From Parcubacteria group bacterium Athens0416_74 (GTDB taxonomy: Bacteria; Patescibacteriota; Minisyncoccia; Phycocordibacterales; UBA2100): DNA of 5,378 bases. The stretch covers positions 1 through 5,378 of the forward strand of contig VMEY01000045.1 of assembly GCA_007375785.1 (NCBI GenBank). The letters run 5' to 3'. Below, piece by piece: positions 1-5,160 of this stretch. Positions within the stretch are counted from its first letter, which is position 1; the number at the start of each line of letters is the position of its first letter. Position numbers and translations under genes: made by a program. Below the pieces are notes generated by a model. It saw only the letters and a program-made list of their open reading frames with translations, had not been told where the DNA came from and did not search any database.

Positions 1-12
1 CTCAGCTCTTCA

Positions 13-38
13 ATCGGCCCCGCGTCTGCGGGGCCGAT
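13..38. terminator. GC-rich hairpin terminator, possibly bidirectional
   Basis: An 11-bp perfect stem (ATCGGCCCCGC at 13-23 pairs with 28-38) closes a 4-base loop GTCT. It begins 5 bases past the stop codon of the 958-aa minus-strand gene, the expected place for that gene's terminator. The T-rich tail (ATATCTTTT, 37-45) is on the plus-strand side, however, so the classical intrinsic-terminator polarity favours a plus-strand gene ending left of the window. On the minus strand the stem is followed by TGAAGAGC, with no U-tract. A shared terminator between two convergent genes is the simplest reading. Confidence 0.75.
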
Positions 39-43
39 ATCTT

Positions 44-2920
44 TTATGGCGCGTACGTCCACGGAATGGTGACGTAATTGCCATGCGGCGTAGTCCCTAC
101 GCCTGTTTTCATATAATTTCTAAAATCAGTCAGGTCCGTACTAAATGCCGGCCCATTACGAGTTTCATATATCGCGACAAAGAATTGGTCCCCTGCAACT
201 GCTCCGCTCACGATACCTGCATCGTTCTGACTACTTTGAATAGATTTTGATAGCGAATGGCCGGACATGAGCGTTGAGCTCCCGACTGTTCCCCGATACA
301 CATCACCATACCTATTTGCTTGAGTGCTGACGAATGCTGACAAGTAGGTGCACGCGTCGGAAGTTGGGTTATACGAACCACCCGCAGTCGTAAGCGTGCC
401 GCTACCGCAATCCCATCCCGCAGCCGGTAGTCCTGCGCTATTGGTCATGCCAGGCGTACCGTACACCGACTCAGTCGCACTATCCGTCGCCTTGCTGGGA
501 GAGATTCGTATATACGTGTCGTTACTCTGCCAGCTCGAGGCGAGCGTCCCGTCGGTGATTGGGTCCTTACGCTCCATAGAAAGCTTCGCGGTCAGTTCTC
601 CGAATTGGGCCGAAGCACCGATAGTCGCAGATGACGAGCCGGAGCACCATCCGGAGCAGGCAGCGACATCGGGCGTGCTATCGAGCACCGTTCCATCTGT
701 AGTTGAGAGCACTATTAGCGCACCGGTATCTGGCAAGTCCATATCGAGTGCAAGATTATGTGTCTTACTCATCGCCTCAGCCCTGTCTTCTATCAGGTAG
801 AGGGCGCCGGCATTGAGTGTGCCGCTTAGAGCAGAGCTCGTACCGTCGACACTGAGCGAGACTTTTGATAGATCTACGTCAAACGCCGATACATTTTTAA
901 TCTCAATCCATTCATCTGTCGCGTTTGCATCCGTACCGGCCCAGGCGACCTCATATATGATGAGCGGTCTTTCTATTGCGTACACCATTTCCGATGTCGA
1001 TGTGGATGTATTGCCGGCCGCATCGTACGCAATTACCGCGATTGTGCTCGATGCAGAAAAGCTTACAGAAACGAAGGACGATGTGGCTGTGGTCGTCGCG
1101 CCCACTATTCCATCGACTGCAACCGCATACGATGTCGCATCTGCCACGCTCTCCCATTGCACGGTCACGCTCGTCGTAGCGATGAGACAAAATGTCGCGG
1201 TTAGTGAATTACTACATTGCGGTAAAGATACGGTTGCCAGACTCGGCGGCGTTATGTCGACAAAGACATCGACAATCGTACTGGTGGCTCTTTCGCCTGC
1301 CGAGTCAGTGGCGCTCACTGCGACCGTAGGATTTCCTTCTTCCAAAGAAATGTTGGATGACCAGCTCCCTGCTCCATCGGCGGTCGTTGTAGCCGTATTC
1401 GCATTCGACTCAAGTGTTACAAGCCCATGTGCCTCTGTTATACCCGAGAAAGCCACCGTTGTTGTCGCGAAGAAATCGCCCTCATGAGGAGACAGTACTT
1501 CCAGACTCACCGGCACCACGACAGGTGTTGGCGTTTCGTCCGGCACGGACGTCTCGACTACTTCCTCTGCTTGCGAAGTGCTTCCTCCATTTCCTCCGCC
1601 CCCGCCGCCAAATCCGGGAGTCACAGGCACCAGCGGCTGAAGTTGTGATGTCGTGCTGGTGCCACTAGACACAGTCTGACTTTCGACGGAAGAATTTCTT
1701 TCAGTAGGTACCGCGGGTTCGGATTGTTCTTGCGCCGCTGGTTCGGCTGGCAGCTCTGTTGGCCGAGGAGCAGGAAGAGTCTGGTCTGCAACCGGCTGCT
1801 GTGTAGCAATTGGCTCCGCCTTCTCACCTATAGCGAGTGCCGCGGCGCCAGCTTGTCCCGCAGCCGCATCGGATAACAGTTCATTCACATCATCTTGAGT
1901 CAGACTTGATCCATATATCGCTTTCACCAATGAAAAACCGGATGCGAGCTTCTTATTGTGCTGCTGCAGCGGACTGAGGTTTTTCGCTTTCAAAGCCCCT
2001 GTCTGCTTCTCTTTCTCTACTTCACGAAAGAAGAGGTCGATAACTCCAATTCCAGATTCTACTGCATGACGTGATAAAAGATTCCAGTAAGAGAGCGATA
2101 CGGTGGAAGATGGGTCGTCAAACTCGAATGACGTCATACTCTTTTGTAGCTTTCTGTCGTACTTTCGAACAGCACGAGCAACTACATGTCCTAATGCTGC
2201 ATGGTATGCAAACTCCCCCTTAACAACCAGAGTATTCACTGACGGCGACGCATATTCACTAAACATCACATCGTTTGTTACAAAATTCTTATTAGAAAAA
2301 GAGGCCGTATCCTCGAATGCCTGTGAAAGGGACGAAAACTTTTTTGATATAATCTTGCCAACTATATTTACGCTCCCCTTTTCGAATATCCCTGTGAACT
2401 TCTCATACGTATCGGGATTACCTATACCCCATATGTTTCCATGCGCATCATCGCGCACATGTGCTGGCACAGACGCATCTTCGACGAGGTGCAGCACGTG
2501 ACCTAGTGCTTCTGCAGCTCTCACCTTGTTTCCATAGGCGTAGTCAAATATCGCACGGTCCCACGTGTAGTCGTCGTTTCGTGAGAAGTATTCCCGGGCA
2601 TAACCGAGCTCGCCACCCTGCTTGTCAGTATTTTGTACCCATTCTTTCGATGATATGTACTTGCCCCACAGACCCTTATTGTTGATGGGGTCATAGAAAT
2701 GCTGCATGAAGCGCCAATCCTCGTCTTCCTTGTTGCTACCGTGCACAGCCGCCGCCGCTTGCTCGGAAGTAAAGACGTCTCCGCGAATCTTTTCGTATTG
2801 GTCGATGATTACCTGGGTTAGGCCCTCATGCGTCGAAACAGAATATGCGGAGGAAATTACGGGTACTGTATTTATCGCGAATGTTAGAACTATCGCGATT
2901 CCTACTCGAGAATTTTCCAT
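44..2920 (-). CDS. Secreted multidomain protein with zinc-dependent phospholipase C-like domain, Ig/Fn3-like domains and lamin-tail-like domain
   Basis: The 958-aa product is probably exported and anchored at, or released from, the cell surface. Residues 1-25 look like a Sec signal peptide (R5, hydrophobic core 6-22, likely cleavage after S24 or A25). Residues 26 to about 300 resemble the zinc-dependent phospholipase C / S1-P1 nuclease fold: H31 in THEG, H74 in HFYDP (as in clostridial alpha-toxin), and H144, D148 and H154 with the H-x3-D-x5-H spacing of the PLC zinc site. D66/D67, D157 and H160 are further candidate ligands. The N-terminal Trp used as a ligand in classical PLCs is not evident. 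Residues 365-470 are a Pro/Glu/Ser/Thr-rich linker with a glycine run (437-446). Residues 470-555 and 557-650 look like Ig-like and Fn3-like beta domains. Residues 652 to about 825 resemble a lamin-tail domain (IIYEVAW, DEWIEIKN). Residues 835-958 are unrecognised. Cysteines C569/C577, C755/C759 and C838/C857 could form disulfides. The ATG at 2918-2920 lies inside the end of the upstream gene, without a Shine-Dalgarno site. The PLC-like call is by motif; the substrate (phospholipid or nucleic acid) is unknown. Confidence 0.85.
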   Translation of the reverse strand: MENSRVGIAIVLTFAINTVPVISSAYSVSTHEGLTQVIIDQYEKIRGDVFTSEQAAAAVHGSNKEDEDWRFMQHFYDPINNKGLWGKYISSKEWVQNTDKQGGELGYAREYFSRNDDYTWDRAIFDYAYGNKVRAAEALGHVLHLVEDASVPAHVRDDAHGNIWGIGNPDTYEKFTGIFEKGSVNIVGKIISKKFSSLSQAFEDTASFSNKNFVTNDVMFSEYASPSVNTLVVKGEFAYHAALGHVVARAVRKYDRKLQKSMTSFEFDDPSSTVSLSYWNLLSRHAVESGIGVIDLFFREVEKEKQTGALKAKNLSPLQQHNKKLASGFSLVKAIYGSSLTQDDVNELLSDAAAGQAGAAALAIGEKAEPIATQQPVADQTLPAPRPTELPAEPAAQEQSEPAVPTERNSSVESQTVSSGTSTTSQLQPLVPVTPGFGGGGGGNGGSTSQAEEVVETSVPDETPTPVVVPVSLEVLSPHEGDFFATTTVAFSGITEAHGLVTLESNANTATTTADGAGSWSSNISLEEGNPTVAVSATDSAGERATSTIVDVFVDITPPSLATVSLPQCSNSLTATFCLIATTSVTVQWESVADATSYAVAVDGIVGATTTATSSFVSVSFSASSTIAVIAYDAAGNTSTSTSEMVYAIERPLIIYEVAWAGTDANATDEWIEIKNVSAFDVDLSKVSLSVDGTSSALSGTLNAGALYLIEDRAEAMSKTHNLALDMDLPDTGALIVLSTTDGTVLDSTPDVAACSGWCSGSSSATIGASAQFGELTAKLSMERKDPITDGTLASSWQSNDTYIRISPSKATDSATESVYGTPGMTNSAGLPAAGWDCGSGTLTTAGGSYNPTSDACTYLSAFVSTQANRYGDVYRGTVGSSTLMSGHSLSKSIQSSQNDAGIVSGAVAGDQFFVAIYETRNGPAFSTDLTDFRNYMKTGVGTTPHGNYVTIPWTYAP

Positions 2921-3420
2921 TTTTGCGTATATGGATTGAGCAGGAAGAACTCAATATGTATCTGACTGCCCGACGCGTCATAAAATTCTACTTCGGCCTT
3001 CTCTCCATCCTCGTAGCGGGAAAACACCCTCTGACTTGCTAGTATTTTCAAGTACGTAGTGATATTCCCCGTTTCACCAAGTGCAGTCAGATCAGATTTC
3101 GCGACATCCTGTTTTTCAATAACAAAATACTTCGCGGCAAGTTCGTAATCTTTCGCTTCAAGAGCCTCGATGAAGAGCTCGAGAGTTTCCTCCGGAGTTT
3201 TCCCTCCGTATGTGTCTTTCCGATAGGCCGCCTCGAGTGCTTCCTGTTCTTGCTGCATTTCTGCGTAGTCAGCTTTCGCCATGTCGCGGTAATTCTCGAC
3301 CTGCCACATACGGTATTTGAATGGGATGTAGCCACTCAAGAACCACACTGCAGGAAGAATGACGATGACGGCAATTGCCCAAAACCACCATCTGCTCAGC
3401 AAACCCTTGAAAGTATTCAT
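2902..3420 (-). CDS. Single-pass membrane protein with small NTF2-like/DUF4878-type extracytoplasmic domain
   Basis: This 172-aa protein has a short basic N-terminus (K5, R10), a hydrophobic helix at residues 11-30 (WWFWAIAVIVILPAVWFLSG) and then a charged, probably helical stretch (about 36-66, rich in Glu/Gln/Ala, possible short coiled coil). Residues 74-172 have the pattern TPEETLELFIEALEAKDYE followed by a run of beta strands, typical of small cystatin/NTF2-like domains such as DUF4878, where a helical start is followed by a curved sheet. No catalytic residues are evident, so a binding or scaffold role outside the membrane is the safest inference. The stop codon TAG lies 16-18 bases inside the next gene, giving a 19-bp overlap, so the two are probably cotranscribed and translationally coupled. 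The ATG at 3418-3420 lacks a Shine-Dalgarno site; a TAATAAT box lies 11 bp upstream. Confidence 0.85.
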   Translation of the reverse strand: MNTFKGLLSRWWFWAIAVIVILPAVWFLSGYIPFKYRMWQVENYRDMAKADYAEMQQEQEALEAAYRKDTYGGKTPEETLELFIEALEAKDYELAAKYFVIEKQDVAKSDLTALGETGNITTYLKILASQRVFSRYEDGEKAEVEFYDASGSQIHIEFFLLNPYTQKWKILE

Positions 3421-3431
3421 ATATGCGCAAA

Positions 3432-3462
3432 ATTATTACACACCCTCAATTCTCTTCATGAA
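3432..3462 (-). promoter_or_regulatory. Putative promoter of the membrane-protein/PLC-like operon
   Basis: On the minus strand a TAATAAT box (3438-3432) lies 11 bp before the ATG of the 172-aa gene. The best -35 at proper distance is TTCATG (3462-3457), 18 bp upstream of TAATAA, which matches the consensus at only three of six positions. If used, transcription would start within about 5 bases of the ATG, giving a very short leader. This is inferred from sequence only. Confidence 0.4.
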
Positions 3463-3488
3463 CTTATCCCCAACGAATTCCCAGGATA

Positions 3489-3505
3489 CCAAGGTGACAC
3501 CTCCG
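3489..3505 (+). repeat. Left inverted repeat of the RAYT unit
   Basis: CCAAGGTGACACCTCCG is repeated perfectly in reverse complement at 4204-4220. Its core AGGTG-A-CACCT is itself a small palindrome. It ends 12 bp upstream of the transposase ATG, in the position expected for promoter or 5' leader DNA, so binding by the transposase could influence its own expression (inference). Unlike the right side, there is only one copy here and no second arm. Confidence 0.85.
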
Positions 3506-3506
3506 G

Positions 3507-3514
3507 AATAATAA
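3507..3514 (+). promoter_or_regulatory. Possible -10 element of the transposase gene
   Basis: AATAATAA lies 3 bp before the ATG at 3518 and 9 bp before the ATG at 3524. As a -10 box (AATAAT or TAATAA) it would give a start site at about 3519-3521 and a leaderless mRNA beginning near the second ATG. No convincing -35 hexamer is visible about 17 bp upstream, where the left repeat lies, so this is tentative. Confidence 0.25.
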
Positions 3515-3517
3515 ACT

Positions 3518-4189
3518 ATGCACATGTTTCGAAATAGCTTTGCCGAGGAGACATGGTACCACTGCTATAACAGGGGTATCGACAAGCGAATAGTGTTCGA
3601 CTCTAGTTGTGATTATGAACGATTTCTCTCACTCTTGTATTTAATGAACTCGGTGGATTCCGTCGAAATACGCAACCTAAAGATGCGATCTCTTGACGAC
3701 GCTTTCAATGTTCCCAGGGCTCAAACTTTGGTGGAAATTGGAGCTTATTGCTTACTGCCCAACCACTTCCACTTACTTCTTTACGAACAGACACCTGGCG
3801 GAATCACACGATTCATGCGCAAACTAGGCACCGCATATACGATGTATTTCAACATCAAAAACGAGCGCGTGGGCAACCTATTTTACAAACCGTTTCGCGC
3901 TAAACACGTGGACACAGACCAATATCTTCAGTATGTAGTGCAATACATTCACATTAACCCCGCCGAGCTGTACGAGCCTGGATGGAAATTAGGAGTCGTT
4001 GACAATCTGACGACCCTTCATAAGGCCGTATTGGAATACCCCTACAGCAGCTATGCAGCCCATATTGAGAAGGCCAACACCCCCAAGTCGCGAATACTTG
4101 GCCCTACCATACACAATGTAGTCGTACCGAAATCACCCGAACAGACTCTGCGAGAAGCACTTCTGTACTACCAATCTTTACCAAGGTGA
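3518..4189 (+). CDS. REP-associated tyrosine transposase (RAYT), Y1/HUH family
   Basis: This 223-aa protein is a single-strand DNA endonuclease/transposase of the Y1 (IS200-like) HUH superfamily, which nicks hairpin-bearing DNA through a 5'-phosphotyrosine. It has the family landmarks in order: WYHCYNRG at 13-20, VFDSSCDYERFLSLL at 26-40, the metal-binding HUH motif NHFHLLL with H83 and H85, a GNLFYKPFRAKHV segment at 119-131, and YIHINPAELY at 143-152, where Y143 is the likely nucleophile by comparison with the YIHxNP tyrosine of RAYTs. EYPYSSY at 173-179 is the usual C-terminal motif. Length is full and no key residue is missing, so it may be active. The start could be ATG 3518 or ATG 3524; neither has a Shine-Dalgarno site. 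The stop TGA and the last two codons (CCA AGG) lie within the right palindrome. It is transcribed opposite to all its neighbours. Confidence 0.93.
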   Translation: MHMFRNSFAEETWYHCYNRGIDKRIVFDSSCDYERFLSLLYLMNSVDSVEIRNLKMRSLDDAFNVPRAQTLVEIGAYCLLPNHFHLLLYEQTPGGITRFMRKLGTAYTMYFNIKNERVGNLFYKPFRAKHVDTDQYLQYVVQYIHINPAELYEPGWKLGVVDNLTTLHKAVLEYPYSSYAAHIEKANTPKSRILGPTIHNVVVPKSPEQTLREALLYYQSLPR

Positions 4190-4220
4190 CACCTTCGTAT
4201 ATACGGAGGTGTCACCTTGG
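4181..4220. repeat. 40-bp near-perfect palindrome at the right end of the RAYT unit
   Basis: Two 20-base arms meet without a spacer at TATATA. Pairing is complete except for one T/G position (4195 with 4206), which still pairs as G-U in RNA. The left arm starts CCAAGGTGACACCT (4181-4194) and the right arm ends AGGTGTCACCTTGG (4207-4220). It contains the stop codon of the transposase at 4187-4189. It could form a cruciform or single-strand hairpin for the transposase and a strong RNA hairpin at the end of the mRNA. No U-tract follows on either strand (GCAGCG to the right; TAAAGATTGG on the minus strand), so it is not a classical intrinsic terminator, although it lies between convergent genes. 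Confidence 0.9.
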
Positions 4221-4241
4221 GCAGCGTATCGATTACCGGCG

Positions 4242-4256
4242 CCCCCCAGGGGGGGG
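4242..4256. repeat. C6-A-G8 homopolymer pair downstream of the TPR gene
   Basis: Six C (4242-4247), one A and eight G (4249-4256) lie 18 bp past the stop of the minus-strand TPR gene. The tracts could fold as a short hairpin and, together with GGCGCC just beside them, might slow polymerase as a weak terminator; there is no U-tract. Homopolymer runs like this are also prone to length error in sequencing and to slippage. Confidence 0.5.
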
Positions 4257-4273
4257 TGATGAGGGTTGCGGGC

Positions 4274-5011
4274 CTAGAGAGCGGAGATTTCTCGGGTGAG
4301 GTCGTTGGAGAGGCTTCTATTGCCGGCTTCCTGTGCGGCGTCACGCGCCTCGGTGAGATACTTCTTAGCATTTTCCTTGTCTCCCCTGTCGCGATACTCA
4401 CGCCCGAGCATGACCATCATGTCGATTGCACTCACGCTCTGAATGTTCTCAATGCCTTTCTTCAAAATATCGACAGCGGCATCAGTATCCTGCTTGTACA
4501 CGTATTTGTACATGTCGTAGAGATCCAGGTAGTTGGATTGGATATCTGAAGATGCGGAAATTGACTCCAAGTAGTAACTTTCTGCCTTTTCGTAATCTTT
4601 CGCGGTATGGAAGTAATATTCTCCGAGATTGTGCATAGAGATGCCTGCTCCCGGATATGTCTTGCGCAAATACTCCCAGATTTCTATCGCACCCTCATTA
4701 TCGTTTACCATACGGTAATAAATCGCGAGATCGAGCCAAGCCTCGAGCCGCGTCGGATCTTCTTTGAGAGCAGTCGTCAGCTTCTCCACATTACTCATGT
4801 AAATTTCCTTTGCTTTGTCTGTGAAATCCGCCGAAAACGTAGGCTGACGACCAAAAGAAGGCATCGGGTTTGTGATTGCCGTTTTCGAGAATTTGGGCAC
4901 AAGGCTCCCTTCCGAGAAGAAGAGGACGCCCCTGTCGAACGCCCAATACAGCACGCCGAGGGCAAGGATAAGAATTACTAGTACGATCGAGAGAATTGTC
5001 TTTTTTTCCAT
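4274..5011 (-). CDS. Membrane-anchored tetratricopeptide repeat (TPR) protein
   Basis: From the preferred ATG (5009-5011) the product is 245 aa: a basic N-terminus MEKKT, a membrane helix at 6-25 (rich in Ile, Leu and Val), a linker to about residue 65 and then helical repeats. Four TPR-like units are visible, roughly at 90-120 (AWLDLAIYYR, AIEIWEYLRKTYP), 124-157 (NLGEYYFHTAKDYEKAESYY), 158-192 (LYDMYKYVYKQDTDAAVDIL) and 195-230 (LGREYRDRGDKENAKKYLTEA). TPRs bind other proteins, so this is probably a scaffold facing either the cytoplasm or the outside; the partner is unknown. The frame stays open to a TTG at 5047 and ATGs at 5032 and 5020, but that TTG overlaps the -35 box of the promoter and the hydrophobic helix directly follows the 5011 ATG, so I chose 5011. 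The stop is TAG. It is convergent with the transposase and separated from the right-edge gene by a terminator, so it is probably monocistronic. Confidence 0.88.
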   Translation of the reverse strand: MEKKTILSIVLVILILALGVLYWAFDRGVLFFSEGSLVPKFSKTAITNPMPSFGRQPTFSADFTDKAKEIYMSNVEKLTTALKEDPTRLEAWLDLAIYYRMVNDNEGAIEIWEYLRKTYPGAGISMHNLGEYYFHTAKDYEKAESYYLESISASSDIQSNYLDLYDMYKYVYKQDTDAAVDILKKGIENIQSVSAIDMMVMLGREYRDRGDKENAKKYLTEARDAAQEAGNRSLSNDLTREISAL

Positions 5012-5018
5012 GGAGGAC

Positions 5019-5047
5019 ATTCTATATGTCATTGCCACGACTTTCAA
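5019..5047 (-). promoter_or_regulatory. Sigma70-type promoter of the TPR gene
   Basis: On the minus strand TTGAAA (5047-5042) and TAGAAT (5024-5019) are separated by 17 bp. Each hexamer matches the consensus at five of six positions and the spacing is optimal. The -10 ends 7 bp before the A of the ATG at 5011, so transcription should start at about 5012-5011, giving a leaderless mRNA. This decides the start codon, because the upstream in-frame TTG and ATGs would lie inside the promoter. Confidence 0.65.
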
Positions 5048-5071
5048 CCATGACCGGGCGAAGTGCGCAAA

Positions 5072-5106
5072 GCAAAACCGCCCCTCCTTTCGGAGGGGCG
5101 GTTTGC
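5072..5106 (-). terminator. Intrinsic terminator of the right-edge gene
   Basis: A 13-bp perfect stem (AAACCGCCCCTCC at 5075-5087 with 5092-5104) closes a tetraloop, GAAA on the minus strand. On that strand the stem is followed by a T-rich tail (GGTTTTGCTTT), giving the correct polarity for the gene that ends at 5161, 54 bp upstream. The plus-strand side has only TTTG, so a plus-strand function is less likely. It insulates the TPR gene from read-through. Confidence 0.88.
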
Positions 5107-5160
5107 TGCAGATTGACTAGCCTGCACTAGCTCCGTGTTGTCGCCACGAGAGAGATGACG

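Larger units (their letters stand above)
3487..4220 (+). mobile_element. RAYT unit: Y1/HUH transposase gene bounded by matching inverted repeats
   Basis: A single transposase gene lies between CCAAGGTGACACCTCCG (3489-3505) and its exact reverse complement (4204-4220), which is the outer arm of a 40-bp palindrome. A direct 16-bp copy, TACCAAGGTGACACCT, occurs at both 3487-3502 and 4179-4194. RAYTs are known to act on short hairpin-forming REP sequences that flank their gene, and IS200/IS605 elements also have hairpins near their ends. The unit sits between divergent (left) and convergent (right) minus-strand genes and disrupts no recognisable frame. I see no accessory gene and no convincing target duplication, as expected for this class. 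The exact outer boundaries are inferred from the repeats. Confidence 0.7.

Noticed and set aside
348..1487. Two plus-strand open frames (348-800 and 813-1487) opposite the large secreted protein gene
   Set aside because: Both are antisense to the Ser/Thr/Ala-rich beta domains, where biased codons produce long open antisense frames. Neither shows a recognisable domain.
3487..4194. 16-bp direct repeat TACCAAGGTGACACCT as a target-site duplication
   Set aside because: It is longer than a usual target duplication, and its core is a palindrome repeated a third time in inverse orientation, so it is a recognition repeat. Y1 transposases do not create target duplications.
4181..4220. Palindrome as an ordinary intrinsic terminator for the transposase
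   Set aside because: No T-tract follows on either strand, and the arm is shared with the left side of the transposase unit, so an element-end role explains it better. Some pausing or termination is still possible.
4217..4549. Plus-strand open frame (110 codons, TTG start) preceded by GGAGGT at 4206-4211, a good Shine-Dalgarno spacing
   Set aside because: It lies almost wholly antisense to the TPR gene, whose repeats and membrane helix are convincing. The GGAGGT is part of the palindrome arm, and no other gene here uses a Shine-Dalgarno site.
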